A stretch of DNA of 64,000 bases from Hanleya hanleyi (GCA_036873755.1 JAVTVY010045324.1:124001-188000), one strand, 5' to 3'. Shown: positions 24,060 through 37,535, counted from the stretch's first letter. Made by a program: numbers and translations. Notes: a model not told the origin generated them from the sequence alone.

Positions 24060-24560
24060 TTTTGTGATGGATATCATGCACCGGCGGCGAAATGCGATCG
24101 TAGTGTGCAAGATCTGTGGTGCTACGTTTCGTAACTTGTGTCTAATTCCGCTTGACGCGGGGCTAGGGCCGTTTGGATATCATGTGTTTTACATGTCCAT
24201 GGTGTTCAAATGAACAATCACAACCAGAGCGTGACTGAGATACATACTTTGGAAGCGACTCGAAAATTCAGTTCGATAAGGAAGAATGGTCAGCGGTAAG
24301 GATTTTATGTGTAGAATATTATCGTGTCCAGCTGACACCATTGAAAACTGTTGAACGCTTCCCTGTTGAAGAAAGTCATCTTCTGTTTTTACTATTCCTA
24401 TTTCACACACATTTGGAATCGGCGATAACTGTCATCAGAAATAGGTCTTTCCATTATTGACGAGGAAATTCCTTTATGGACGACGGCTGAATATTGAATG
24501 TAGGATATGACGCTTGCTATTCAATGGATTAACACAATCAAACCTTCTTGAGATCTGCTG
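24060..24560 (+). repeat. intron block R6, copy 1
   Basis: Shares GCTACGTTTCGTAACTTGTG, TCTAATTCCGCTT and GGACGACGGCTGAATATTGA with blocks at 41480-41870 and 46070-46560. It includes one member of family R5 (AGGGCCG... and GTTCAAATGAACAATCACAA). A diverged second copy of its last part lies near 24830. Confidence 0.65.
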
Positions 24561-25133
24561 ATACACACGATCTGGTCAAAGCCTGGCCCAGATATACTCT
24601 AGAACGACTTGAAGATATATTTGCATAAAAGAATACTGACCATTTGATACGGATTTGAAGATAAGAACATCATAGGCCTACTGTTTTGCCGGCATCACTC
24701 GGAATGTTCTTCACTTCTTACTTCTCTCTTATCGGGATATTGTTTCTGATTATATAATATTACTTTTATTTGACGCCTGCTTGGTGAATAATGTGGTGGC
24801 AATATGGGATTTCGTTTATGAAAGCGAAAATGCTCAATCACCGACGGCTGATTACTGAGTATACCATCTGACGCTTGTGCATGCCTGGTGTTGATTCTTC
24901 AAATTTTGAATGAAAGATTAAACTGTATAGTTTTCCACAATAATGATAAAAAGGGGTATTGAGAAACAGAAAAAGTCTATATTCACCCATTTCTCCGAAG
25001 CAGCATATTAAGTAAAATGTTTCTAAGGTTATATACGTGCTTGTATACTTCAGTCTCAGTAATGCCTAACAAATGGGTCTTATTCCAAAATATTCAAGTG
25101 TAAATGTCAGAAAAAAATGTTTTTCGAAACCAG

Positions 25134-25256
25134 ATATCAACGAATGTGAAATGAATGATTTCAACTGTTCTGACAAGTGTCACAACACCATTGGCAGTGC
25201 CTACTGTCTCTGCCCAGAGGGCTTCTATCTCGACATCGACCAGAAAACTTGTCTAG
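25134..25256 (+). CDS. EGF exon 9
   Basis: Bounded by ACCAG and GTGAGT, 123 bp, phase 1-1. It reads DINEC...CHNTIGSAYCLC with six cysteines. The calcium signature is intact. Confidence 0.87.
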
Positions 25257-25664
25257 GTGAGTAATTATATCCCAATAATATATATTTAGTTGGAAATAAT
25301 ACTTACTAGAAATGTTAACATTCAAAGTTAGCACCGGACATTAACCGCTTCAGTATTACGTGAGAGTTCCTACTGTTAATAAGGAGGTCAACGACTCACT
25401 TTTCAATGTACCATTCCTTGTAGAATTAGAAATTATTTCGCTAACCATGAACGATTTATTGCGGTTAACAGGACCCCAAACACTGGGACTGGTAGATGGA
25501 AAAACAGTGTGTTTAAGAATTTTGTAGACAATATTGCATGTACAAAGCTTAGTATTATGCCTATATGATTTCGTTATCGATCAATATTACTGATCTGAGC
25601 GCTACACACAAGATCCAATACGTACGTAATCACCCTTACATGTAGAGAAGATTGTATTTTGTAG

Positions 25665-25790
25665 ATGTCGATGAATGTAGAGTTGAGAATGGTGAATGTG
25701 ACGATGTGTGTGTTAACATACCCGGTTCACACCACTGCGGCTGCAGGTCGCTCGGATTTCGAATGGATGCCAACAAGAAGTCCTGCAGTG
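25665..25790 (+). CDS. EGF exon 10
   Basis: Bounded by TTGTAG and GTCAGT, 126 bp, phase 1-1. It reads DVDEC...CVNIPGSHHCGC with six cysteines. The aromatic of the hydroxylation motif is His here. Confidence 0.86.
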
Positions 25791-26371
25791 GTCAGTATCC
25801 CTTCATTGATCATTGCGGTTTCGAAGATCTTCAGTCTGTCCATGGACCAGTTCCCCCGTAATAACGTATCTGTATTATAAAAGGTTCTATATAATTGTTC
25901 TGCTTTGTATGGCTCAAAAATATGTCACCATAGTCATAATATTTTGTTCTTCTGGGACTTCATGGAACACAAGTGCCTGTTTGCAAACAGCTATAGCTAA
26001 TAAACGGAATCCATGTCTATCGTGCCTATTTTATCGCATCCAACAGTATTGCTCGACTGACCGTCTCCGGTTCATTGGACGAAATGGTTGTCTTTTCTGT
26101 TTGCCTGTGGTTTTGATTCTTCAGCTGAATAGCAGTCACTTCTACAATCTCATTAAACTCAGATATAATATCACGGACCATTATATCTGACATCATCGCT
26201 ATAAATCCCGTGCGAATTTCAAATAAATCTGTTAGCCAATCAGGTGGCTAGCGAGGCGAATCAACTTTAAAATGACGCCACTCGGAATGACACACATGAG
26301 CACGTGGACAAACATAGTAAAGGGAAAACAGAAACAGTATTTAAATAAGACATCATGTCTAGACATCCTGT

Positions 26372-29300
26372 AGTCCGTGAGCTACTAGGGCTCACCTTGC
26401 ACCCCCCCCCCCCCCACTACAGACCGAAACTATGTTTTTTATGTGCTATAGGACATGTCAAATAAGAAACAATTTGTTAACAGTCGATAAACTGGGACTC
26501 ACTACCCTTTTAATCACTTTTAAATTACCCCTGTGTTAATAAGTACAATTTTTGTGACAATAGGGGGTAGGGTTACAAGAATAGTCTTATCTTCCATAAT
26601 TATTATCCAATCTTGATAATGTTGGTCACATATTATTCAGCATTGATTGCTGCATCGAATATTTACAAGATACTATCACTATTTGTTGGGTATGACGTCA
26701 CACAGGGACCATACATACAACAGTAGGAGTAGTAGCGAAAGTGGGCGTTTTGGGGGTGCGTGAGGGTATGCTTGAGCGATTGAGGGACCATTCTTGGTCC
26801 GAATGCGTCGTGTGAGATGTCAAATTGAAGCCCTCGGTATGTAGGCCACGACTTGAGGGATCTCCATATGATCTGTGACATCATTGGTGACGTCATCAGT
26901 AGGAGTAGTAGCCAAAGTAGGCATTTTGAGGTTGTGAAGGAAGGTTTTTTGGGTAAAGATGGACCATCCGTGGTCTAAATGGACCGTGTGGGGTGTCATC
27001 TTGTAACTCCCTGCATGTAGACGACGAATGGTATGGTTTTTGTTGGAAGTCGCATCGTGCTACTCATGCGCAATTGAGCAGTAGTAACAAAAGATGTCAT
27101 TTTGGGCGTGGGCAATGACATGTTTGGGCAATCAAGGGACCCATGTTTGGTCCAAATGGACAGGCTGGGGTATCCTAGTGAAGCTTTCGTGGGATAGTCA
27201 GACAGGCGTGTTTTTTATTGGGATTCAGGCCAATCTGCGCATGCGCAGTTGAGGTCCAATCTACGCATGCGCAGTTGGGGTGTAGTAAATAAAGTGGTCA
27301 TTCTGGAGGTGCGCAGTGATTGAGGTCTTATATCTCATCCAAAGATGGAGTGTAGGGTGTCATCTTGAAGCTCTCGTGGTGTAGACCACGACTTGAGGGG
27401 TTTCCAGGTCATCTGTGACGTCATTGGTGACGCCATCAAATGACGTCATCAGTATGACTGATAACGAAAGCGGCCATTTTAGGGGTGCGTAGTGGTGTGT
27501 TTGAGAGACTGAGGGACCATTCTTGGTCCGAATGGGACATGTGGGGTATCGTATCGAAGCTTTCGCGGAACAGCGTCCGACTGGTCCGGTGTGTCATAGA
27601 AGTAGGGGATATGGCTAGCGTGCGCAGACAGCAAATAGTGGAGAAGGGACACTTGAATGGGATTTTAGACTCGAGGTGGACCATTCTTTGGCCGAATGGT
27701 TTGTGTGGGGTTTCGTAGTGAAGGGCTCGTGGGGTAGCGTCGGATTGGACTGGTATCATCGCACGCATTCTGGTGTACCATATGCACTACGGGCTATAGT
27801 GTACAGGGTGCACCACAGATACGTGCGCATGCCTGCGTTGACATCACTTTCTATCTCCAAGACCTCCAAGCTCCGACTCCAAGAGCTCCGAGCTCCGAGA
27901 GCTCCGACTTCAAGAGCTCTGAGCTCCAAGTTCTCAACCGACCCATCCCACATGTCCGAGCTCTGTAGTTTCTCAAATGGCGGCTTCTGATTGGATAAGA
28001 GCTCTATACTACTGTCAGACTGTACATTTGCAGAACGATGATACTAGGCTACACAACAGACAAATCCGATGCTAACCTACGAGCCCTTCACTACGAAACC
28101 CCTCACGACCCATTCAGACGGTTCACCTCGAGGCTAAAATTCCATTCCAGTGCCCCTTTTCCACTATTTGCTGTCTGCACATGCTAGCCATATCCCTCAC
28201 TTCTATGACACACCGGACCAGTCGGACGCTGTTCCACGAAAGCTTCGATATGATACCCCACACGTCCCATGCGGACCAAGAATGGCCCCCCACTCTCTCA
28301 AACACACCACTACGCACCCCTAAAATGGCCGCTTTCGTTACCACTCGTACTGATGACGTCGCCAATGACGTCACAGATGACATGGAAATCCCTCAAGTCG
28401 TGGTCTACACCACGAGAGCTTCAAGATGACACCATACACTCCATCTTTGGATGAGATATAGGACCTCAATCTCTGATATACCCCTGCGCACCGCCAGAAT
28501 GACCACTTTATTTACTACACCCCAACTACGCATGCGCAGATTGGCCCGAATTCCAATAAAAAACACGCCTGTCTGACTATCCCACGAAAGCTTCACTAGG
28601 ATACCCCAACCTGTCCATTTGGACCAAACATGGGTCCCTTGATTGCCCAAACATGTCATTGCCCACGCCCAAAATGACATCTTTTGCTACTACTGCTCAA
28701 CTGCACATGAGTAGCACGATGCGAGTTCCAACAAAAACCATACCATTCGTCGTCTACATGCAGAGAGTTACAAGATGACACCCCACACGGTCCACTTAGA
28801 CCACGGATGGTCCATCTTTACCCCAAAAACCTTCCTTCACAATCTCAAAATGCCTAATTTGGCTACTACTCCTACTGATGACGTCACCAATGACGTCACA
28901 GATCATGTGGAGATCCCTCAAGTCGTGACCTACATACCGAGGGCTTCACTTTGACATCTCACACGACGCATTCAGACCAAGAATGGTCCCTCAATCGCTC
29001 AAGCATACCCTCACGCACCCTGAAAACGCCCACTTTCGCTACTACTCCTACTGTTGTATGTATGGTCCCTGTGTGACGTCATATCCAGCAAATAGTGATA
29101 GTATCTTGTAAATATTCGATGCAGCAATCAATGCTGAATAATATGTGACCAACATTATAGAGATTGGATAATAATTATGAACGATAAGACGATTCTTGTA
29201 ACCCTACCCCCTATTGTCACAAAAATTGTACTTATTAACACAGGGGTAATTTAAAAGTGATTAAAAGGGTAGTGAGTCCCAGTTTATCGACTGTTAACAA

Positions 29301-29398
29301 ATTGTTTCTTATTTGACATGTCCTAAGGCACATAAAAAACATAGTTTCGGTCTGTAGTGGGGGGGGGGTGCAAGGTGAGCCCTAGTAGCTCACGGACT
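26372..29398. repeat. 3.0-kb giant inverted palindrome
   Basis: AGTCCGTGAGCTACTAGGGC at the left end is the complement of GCCCTAGTAGCTCACGGACT at the right end. Complementarity continues inward for ~1.4 kb per arm, to about 27770 and 28030, leaving a ~260-bp spacer rich in AGAGCTCCGA words. Each arm is itself a degenerate tandem of units with GACCATTCTTGGTCCGAATG and GGGGTATC...GAAGC, interspersed with TGACGTCA and CGCATGCGCAGT. Open frames on both strands (e.g. 27436-27768) are low-complexity products of these units. No transposase is visible. It lies in the intron between EGF exons 10 and 11. Confidence 0.92.
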
Positions 29399-29702
29399 GG
29401 TAAATGTAAACTTCAAAGGAGTTGCTCCCACCGAAAAGTCTGCTGTTGTCAGGCGATACAAGGTGTCAACAGATCGACAGACACAACAAGGTTGTTCGTA
29501 TTCATGAACCATACCTCAATGGTTGTCAAACTGAAAGGACAAAGTTTATCGCCATTGGCTTATTATCGAATATCGTATAATATCGGCAAAATTTTCGCAC
29601 GATTTTTCATAGCGTCAAATTTAGATGGTATTTTCCTAATATGCTATCTTGTCTTATATAGATTGTGTCTTCTATATTTGTTATTTTGTTTCTATATTGC
29701 AG

Positions 29703-29828
29703 ACATCAACGAGTGTTATGAGCAATCTCGTTTGTGTGATGATATCTGTAGGAATACATTCGGGTCTTACGTGTGTTCCTGTAGGAACGCAGGCTTGGTG
29801 TTAGGCAGCGACGGGCGATCTTGTGAAG
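29703..29828 (+). CDS. EGF exon 11
   Basis: Bounded by ATTGCAG and GTGTGT, 126 bp, phase 1-1. It reads DINEC...CRNTFGSYVCSC with six cysteines. It starts about 300 bp after the giant palindrome. The long open frame reaching back into the palindrome edge is not exonic. The next exon is 19.6 kb away. Confidence 0.86.
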
Positions 29829-30960
29829 GTGTGTATTGCGGCTCTCATCTCTGTGATATTATTATCTAAATATTGTAATAACATATCTAAATATCGTAAT
29901 AGACCGTTACAATACCTTGAGAAAATGCTTGAAGTTTTGCCATAATTTAAATGTTGTCAATGTAAACTGCAGCAAATTTTCACGCGCGCGAGATAAAATT
30001 ATACGTTGATGAGCATGGCATATCGCTGATAGTACAGATCAAGTCGATAAGACCCCAAGGCAGGTTTACAAATCGGTGACTAATACCGCGATATAAAAAA
30101 ACGTTGTAGCTAAACAAGGTGCTCAAACTTAATAATCATATTCTCGATAATGCAGTCCCGCTTGATTCTGGCCCGCATAACGCGAATTGTAAGAACAATT
30201 TGCGCCTTACATCCGCAATACATGTAGCTCGAGGCAACTCCTGTTCAACCGTTTCCACATCGACCCAGATCACCAAAATGACAGACGCAGTTTGTTAAGC
30301 TCCGACTGACACATCATTATCTTTGTCCTGCATCTTCACCAACCCTGGACAAAAATTACTATCGCTCTACCGCCGCCTGCTTCAATTATTTATATTTGTG
30401 TGTAGAAGTTTTTATTGTTTGTGCTGCAAAGATACATTCTAACACTGGACTATTTGGGTCGACATCGGCTCGGAAATCCGCAATGATCACTGTACTAGAT
30501 AGATTATATGCTTATAACCTCTTAGTCCATTCCCCGAACGACACAAACTTGAGAGTTGACACTCGATGACTTTATAGGTTAGGGTGCAGAAACCGTTTCC
30601 GTGTGAAGCCCTCAAAAGGAGGTGATAAACTATCACAAATCCGTTCTAGTCATATTAACGAATGATGTGACTATCGATAACTGTAAATGAAATAAATCGT
30701 AAGAATTTCAGCTACAAACTAGTGTATAAAACGGCCCGACTTAACAAAGTTATGTAGGAAACTGAACCCACCCCTACCACAAACACTTAAAATATCCCAG
30801 TTCGGGCTTGGAAATTGTATGACGCTCCCAACTGCAAATGATTTACTCTTGTAGAAATTCGGGAAGATTTAAAAAACTGTTTGGATAGGTCATCGCCAGC
30901 TCGATTTCATCGTCATTTACATCGAATGTTGAAATTTCGGAAAACGTCCCATCGGCGAGG
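29829..30960. other. intronic, nothing recognised
   Basis: Start of a 19.6-kb intron. I see no exon, RNA gene or bounded repeat in this part. Confidence 0.45.
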
Positions 30961-30964
30961 GTGC

Positions 30965-31258
30965 CCTGAGTTACCTCCCTTGATATGATATTTCCCCCAA
31001 ATTGAGAAATTCTATAATCTTACAGCCTTTTATTAGCAATTAAACTTTGATGTGTACTCTTTATCACAAAATCTAAAAAGAAAACGAATCTCAAGTTTAC
31101 AATTACTATCAACAGGCCTCCCTTGATATCATCTTTCCCCAAATTGAAGAATTCCATAATCTTACAGCTTTTTATTAGAAATTAAACTTTGAAGTGTACT
31201 CTTTATGACGAAATCTAAAAAGAAAACGAATCCCAAATTTACAATTACTCTCAACAGG
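30965..31258. repeat. 142-bp tandem duplication
   Basis: Two units carry TCCCTTGATAT, CCCAAATTGA, AATCTTACAGC, TTTTATTAG and GTGTACTCTTTAT in the same order, offset by 142 bp. It is non-coding. Confidence 0.8.
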
Positions 31259-31404
31259 CGAAATCGTCCATCATGCCTTGTTATTGGAAACCTCAGTATC
31301 CAAAAATACGAAACTGCGGAATGAGACATTATCATATTGGGTCATTTTGAGCCTATGTTCTTACACCTGTTAACAGATGATCATGGGTATGCCTGGGGAT
31401 TTGA

Positions 31405-31560
31405 CCGAACCGTTGTGTTCTCGTCGATCAGACGGAGGGCTACAAACGCTACGTGAAATCTCCCGCCATTGCAGAATTGTCATATGGAGAACGCTGGCTA
31501 TTGTGGTTTCCAGTAGGGCTTGCCATGGTTCCCGCCTAAATTTCGTGGACACTTTTAAAT
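31405..31560 (+). repeat. left arm of a 6-kb separated inverted repeat
   Basis: GTCGATCAGACGGAGG, ATCTCCCGCC and AATTGTCATATGG are found inverted at 37365-37535 (CCTCCGTCTGATCGACGGAG, GGCGGGAGAT, CCATATGACAATT). The two arms are about 5.8 kb apart and could be termini of a larger composite, or two copies of one repeat in opposite orientation. Confidence 0.7.
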
Positions 31561-34090
31561 AATCTGGCACCTTCACTGGCATGCGCTTCAGTGGGCCTTG
31601 CCATGGCCCAAGGACGCGAATTTTGGACACTTTTGAATAATCGGGAACCCTCATTGGAATGCACTTGAATGGGCCATGCAAATGATCCACGTCCACGTTC
31701 GGGAAATCGACAACATCCGAACTGCCTACGCCGTATTTCCATCTTTCTCCATCTATAACGCAGTTTGGTTACAATATATAAAACAAGCGCTGGATGAGCG
31801 CAAAGACCTCCGTCGAGGCAACAGGGTCCGTAGCGTAATACATCACTGAATAACATACGGCCGGATGCCAAGCTCAATTTTGCATTTGTTGGACGTTAGC
31901 TTCATCAATGGTAATTAATCTGGGATTGAGGGTTCACTAGCATGTCCAGACAGGGATGTGAAAGTCACATTCCCAGCAAATAATTTGTGTTTGATTTGAC
32001 GTGCTTGAAATATTGGGGTATGGAATAGAGTATATTGATGGAAAACCTGGAAAAGTGCTTGAGACATTAGGCCCCATCCCACCCCCACCTCCCCCTGAGA
32101 GGATCCCCTCACCCAAATCGACACGTTAGCGGCAGAAATGAGACACCATGTGCCTAGTTGTTGTACCAACTTGCTTGTGATTTTGTGCTATAGGCCCAAC
32201 ACATCAACCCTTCATATTTTGTATGTGTACAGTATAGCATCATCATTGATGAGAGAATGCTCTTCAAAACACACCTGATTTTACCGACACTTCGTTCTGA
32301 TCTGTCTCAACATCATATGATGAGGATTCAATGCGCTCGGTATAATTTTGTATACTGGTGTTACAGGTCACCTTCGCCTTCACCTTACTGTATCAATGAC
32401 CATGGACTTGTACATGTATCACATTCACATTGAATGGTGATGACTGATGAGAATATTGCCCCTATGGAACAAATGACTGAATTCCACGCAGCAAATAAAA
32501 AGTTCATGTTAATCATAAACAACATACAATTAGTAATACTATCAAATAATTATGTTTATTCCTTGTCGACATCAATATATTACAGGTAATATTATGACTG
32601 AATCATGGTAACATATATTCATGGGAATTTTTGTCTACAATAAACTGAAGGAGACCCATGCTGTTTATTATATGTTTTAAAACTTCACTTGCTAATCTCG
32701 ATTATGTTGCTTATTGTGAAAATAAATGAAGTTATGAAATCTAGTATGATTGTTCATTGATCTCAAATTAGAAATATCTTCAGCAGCTAAAGTTAAGTCA
32801 ATCATAACAATATATAACACCATGGTATTGTTGTAATATTACCCAGGTATTGATCTTTGAATAAGAATGTAATGAGATACATATACCTGTTCTTTGTGTT
32901 ATTATGTATGCAGTTCATTCTGTATGTATTTTATACATGTACATGTAGCAGAATTGGAATTAAAATTTGAAATGAAGTCTGTTTCTAGAAGCTAAATCAT
33001 TTTAGACACACATTCAAGTCCTTACCTGGTCAAGGGAGATAATTTTCACTTTTGATTATGTTTGTAAAGCATGCAGCAGGACTTCAACTTCCAAGGATAT
33101 TATCCACACAATCCCATTCTACATGATATTTTTGCCATAGCACCGATAAACTAGGTCCCTTCATTTATGTGTTCTAGATCCAGGAGCTATTGGGAGCTGC
33201 AGGCTTTGTAAAAGTTAGATCCAATTATTCTCAGTGAAGCAATGAAATCCGGCATGGTTGTTTTAAGTTAGAATTTGGCATCCTTGGAAATGTCTGACCG
33301 ATTCACACATGTATCACTCGGCAGGTGGTCATTACATGTGTAATGTTTATTTCCTTAGGAATCAACTGATATCCAATGGGGTGGAGGGCGAGCAAATCAC
33401 TGGCTCTAAACTAGGTCGTGTCCTCGAATAGGAACGATCGATACCCATATGAGCGTGGGTGAGATGGGAAAGCATGTTTACGCCGTTTGCTCTTTGTGAT
33501 ACAACTCCAGCCGTAAAGTTAGAAAATGTCATATGTATCTTTTAAAATTATTTCCTCGAATGAAACATAACAATCTACATCGAAGAGATGAATCAAATGA
33601 TTTGAAACTTAATTTCATTGTGTAACAGTGAGAAGAAAATTAATTGTATAAACATTCCAAGCCTCATTGAACACAAGCCGCACCATATTTGATATGAATA
33701 TAACGCGCGTACATTAGCTCGCTTGGACGTCGCTTAGTTAAATATGGACAGACACGCAAAAATCTCAAAATTTTCAATAGCCACAAAAATGCCCTCAGCT
33801 TGTACAGAGTAAGTAAAAATACTTATGTACAACTTGATGTTTAGAAATGACTGTGTTGAGCGGTTCTATTCTCAACTTCTCTTTTATTCTATGTCATAGA
33901 GGACAGGGTTTGGTAGATAATTAAAAACTGTATTAACTCGGCTTCACATTTTAGAGAATGACTTTAATTGAGCCTAAGATGAAAGAGAAATACACTTATA
34001 AAAAAATCTATTTAAAAAAATATCTGTATATATGTTTGTATTAATTTCCATAATTTATTGAAAAAAACTATACGTAGACTTCGACCACCG
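31561..34090. other. intronic AT-rich stretch, nothing recognised
   Basis: Apart from short tracts such as the C-rich 32070-32110, I see nothing bounded. The frames at 31370-31877 and 31915-32169 lack recognisable domains. Confidence 0.4.
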
Positions 34091-34204
34091 AATATAACAC
34101 AGGCCAGGCAACTGAGAACCAGTGAAAGATACCCATCGAGATGAGCGGATTTGCAGATAAACAACAACAACAAAATTGCACTTTGTGCCTCACGAGGCCC
34201 TTCT

Positions 34205-34350
34205 CCATAGAGTGCATGCCAGTTATTTTTCTAGACGTCAACAGCAACTGTTTTTGCCTGTATCACAGTTCGAGCTTCCGATTACCCTTCAACCTTACCC
34301 AGACGACGGATAATTTTTGACAGCTTGTCTGGCTAGGTTGTTGATCGGAT
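34205..34350 (+). repeat. direct repeat R7, copy 1
   Basis: CAACTGTTTTTGCCTGTATC, CAACCTTACCCAGACGACGG and GGCTAGGTTGTTGATCGGAT all recur at 36838-36972. The two copies flank the TIR element at 34903-36413. Confidence 0.85.
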
Positions 34351-34902
34351 TCACAGATCATGAATTCCACCGTGACGGAATCACCGTTCGGAAGACTTTT
34401 TCTTTATTCAAAGTCATGTACTCGGAAGTTCCGTGGTCATACCCATGTAGTTTCAAGTTTAGTTTGCTATTCTATATGACATCTGTTTACGGATCCATGA
34501 AAAATCTACAGATGATCCAGCATTTAGTAAATCATGCTTCGAAATGTTCGTGACGGAATCACCTGAAACGGACATGACTCTTGACTAGTGTTGCTTGTCT
34601 ATTTTTTTGCTGCTCTGTTTCAATCTGACTATTCTTATATGACATCTCTTACTAACATACAGTACCCAAGGATGATAAGATTTTTTTCATCGTGAGAAAA
34701 ACGCGACTGGATCATCCCAGGGGTTAAATCTAGTCCGTGACGTAATCGACAAAAAATCGTGATGGAATCACGAGTGCGCTTTTTAAATCTTACGGTAAAA
34801 GTGCTTTATTAATTACACATTTTCTTCAAAAAAATATTCCTAGAGTGAATTTATCTCTTCTACTTAGAAAATTAAAACTCTGACCTCTTATTTTTACTAA
34901 GG

Positions 34903-36413
34903 TACAGTGTTTGGGGGAGTTCCGAATCACTTTTCACATCCAGACTGCTAGCGCTTGTTCTTTTAGGAGGTGAGAGCGACTGCTGGTCTTATATTCTAGG
35001 GAAATCTGTCGTCTATAATTGTATGTAAAGAAATCTTCAATCGGACTTGTCAATCGATGAGAAAATAACCTCCGCTTCAGTGCACCAGCGCGGGCAGTTG
35101 CGCATCATTTTGGTGAGTTGCGGATCACGCCATCTAGCGGCCGTTACAGGCACTGGGAATGGAATTTTTACAGGCTTGAGGGGCCATCTGCTAATCATCC
35201 ATAGGCCGGTGAAACCCTGGAGAAGATTTCAATGTTGTCTTAATTCTCCCCGCCCTGTGAGCGAATATTCAACTGTTGCAGTCCAGGCACAAATGACACG
35301 CAGATCTAGAGTCGAAAATGTTCTGAAGTATATTTATCTTTTTGCGAGCCTACAAAATTGCATTGTAATCTCAATTTAATTATTTTTTAGAACATTTTAG
35401 GATACGATGTCTGACAATCATGGAGGGCGGGCTAGTGAACTTTCCTGTACTGCTCCATAACGACTAAACAGAGGAAGCGGGAACTTCGTGACTTTAAAGC
35501 TTATCATATTGGAGTCATTTTAGGACTTGGCCGAGCAGAGAATCATGGCTAAATTCAAAAGGCGGCCGTGTGGTATGTCAGAAATTCGTTTTTTTTCCAG
35601 CCAGTTCTGTCCATTTCTTCGAATTTTTCTGGCCTAAAAGTACTAGAAAGTATTTTATTGGGCAAAAGTAGTTATTCTCTACTTTATTTGGTAGTTTATG
35701 AAAGAAAAATCGGAAAATTAGAATTTCGAAAAATCGGTCCAAAAAATAGTCGACAAATGGCTGACGAGATGACGTTACTCGACGTCATCATAGCGTTCAT
35801 CTTAAGCTTTGTTACTCTTTCAGGTAGAGCTTGAACAGAAGATACTGTGTGTTTATGTTGCAGCGCTCTAGCCCTATGGATAGCGAAAATATATGGGTTG
35901 ACTCCCTCCCCCCCACCCCTCACCTGCGATACACCCCAAATCTTCCAGACCAGATAGTGTTAATAAAGGGACATCCAGTTATTGAACTCGTAGAAACCTC
36001 GCTCAGTGATGAACAATTTTATTTATATAAAACTTTCTATATTGGAGTAGATATGTCTGAAATTATTGAATATGATGATGTAATATCGAAAAAATGATTT
36101 GTTCACCAAGGTTCGGAATGATTCGCGTACATAGTTCCGGTTACAAGGATATTGTCATTGATTCATTTTTTATTTTTTTTTTGACAATGCCATGGATTGA
36201 CCAATCTTCCTTAAAGTCGGTTTACACCTGTTGTATTAGTTGTGAGACGGTCCCTTATTCACCGATTTCAAGTTATGAACGGCGCTTATTTCGTTCATTT
36301 CAGTCCACGGAAACAGACGTTCCAATAAACCTAAAAAGTTTTAATCAGATACTTTACTTCAAGAAATATCAGGCATTAATTAGGAAAGTGATCCGCAACT
36401 CCCCCAAACACTG
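34903..36413. mobile_element. TA-flanked TIR element, ~1.5 kb
   Basis: The left end CAGTGTTTGGGGGAGTTCCG plus AATCACTTTTC pairs with the right end GAAAGTGATCCGCAACTCCC plus CCAAACACTG, about 31 bases with few mismatches. TA lies on both outer sides. TA target sites and CAGTG ends fit the Tc1/mariner superfamily, and the length fits too. Frames inside (e.g. 35047-35379, 36094-36468) do not show a DDE/D transposase, so I take it as decayed or non-autonomous. Confidence 0.7.
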
Positions 36414-36837
36414 TATACAGCTCCCGCCACATGCATATCTTTTCTGCAGATGTTTCAAAATAGTATAGTTTTCAGTAAAGTGCAATTTTTCTTCTTTGAC
36501 AATTTAGAATTTCCCGAGTTCTTCATGTTCAAAAATTGCGGGAAAAATATTTCGCTATTAAAACACATCTTCTCTATTATTGGCGTGTTCCCGGAGATCA
36601 TAGGAAGCGAATACATGTAGAACAAACAGCATGCTAATATAGGGTCTACGACAGAATGTGGAGTGAATTTTATGCGAAAAAGGGCTGTTTAGCAATGTCC
36701 GCTTTTCCGTGGAATTCATGAGATCACGATTGAAGTATCATGGGAAGATATATTTTTCCAGTCGCTATCTCCCCCCCCCGCCCATCTTCAAAAAAAAGGA
36801 AAAGAAAAAGCCGAGAGAGCGCCTCGTGAGGCAGAGT

Positions 36838-36972
36838 TATTTTTCCAGACTACAACAACAACAGTTTTTGCCTGTATCACAGTCCGAGCTTCCGATGACC
36901 CTTCAACCTTACCCAGACGACGGATAATTTTTGACAGATTATCCGGCTAGGTTGTTGATCGGATTCACAGAT
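36838..36972 (+). repeat. direct repeat R7, copy 2
   Basis: Second copy of 34205-34350. Its neighbourhood also carries a short local repeat, ATATATTTTTCCAGTCGCTA at about 36747 and 36993. Confidence 0.85.
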
Positions 36973-37364
36973 AACGATTGAAGCATGGGAAGATATATTT
37001 TTCCAGTCGCTATCTCCCCACCCCCAACTCAAAAAAAAAAAAAAAAAAAAAAGCCGGGAGAGTTCTTCGGAGTTTTACGTTTTTGACCTCTGACTTTGAA
37101 TTTGACTTCTCACTTCCGACTCGCATCCTGGTGAATGACACTCGTCCTTTATCTTTTTGCCGATTCAGAGATTCTCGTGGAAGTTTCCAATTATACTATC
37201 GGGAATGCGAGTTTTTCTTTCGTGAAAATTTACTTTTTATGAAAGCGCAGGTTTGTCTTCGTCGCATACCGGCCATCTGTACCAGCGCGAAGCTATAAGT
37301 ACACGCGCGAATTTAGTTCCCTCGAATTAAGAGACCCGGTGGAAGCACTGCAAAGGATACACAC

Positions 37365-37535
37365 CTTTTGTGACGTAAGCATTCAATTGTGTCCAGAAAC
37401 TTTTCAAAATTTCGTCGGGAACCTTAGCAATCCCTATTGGAAATCACACGAGTCGTGGGTTCCCCATATGACAATTATTTGGCGGGAGATATCACGTTGC
37501 GCTCCTAGACCTCCGTCTGATCGACGGAGGTAAAA
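37365..37535 (-). repeat. right arm of the 6-kb separated inverted repeat
   Basis: Inverse complement of 31405-31560 with moderate divergence. Confidence 0.7.

Noticed and set aside
27436..28680. Frames of 77-110 codons on both strands
   Set aside because: Mirror images produced by the giant palindrome; no domain and no splice sites.
29357..29702. Long upstream part of the frame containing EGF exon 11
   Set aside because: It starts in the palindrome edge and is followed by a standard acceptor at 29702; only the EGF part is exonic.
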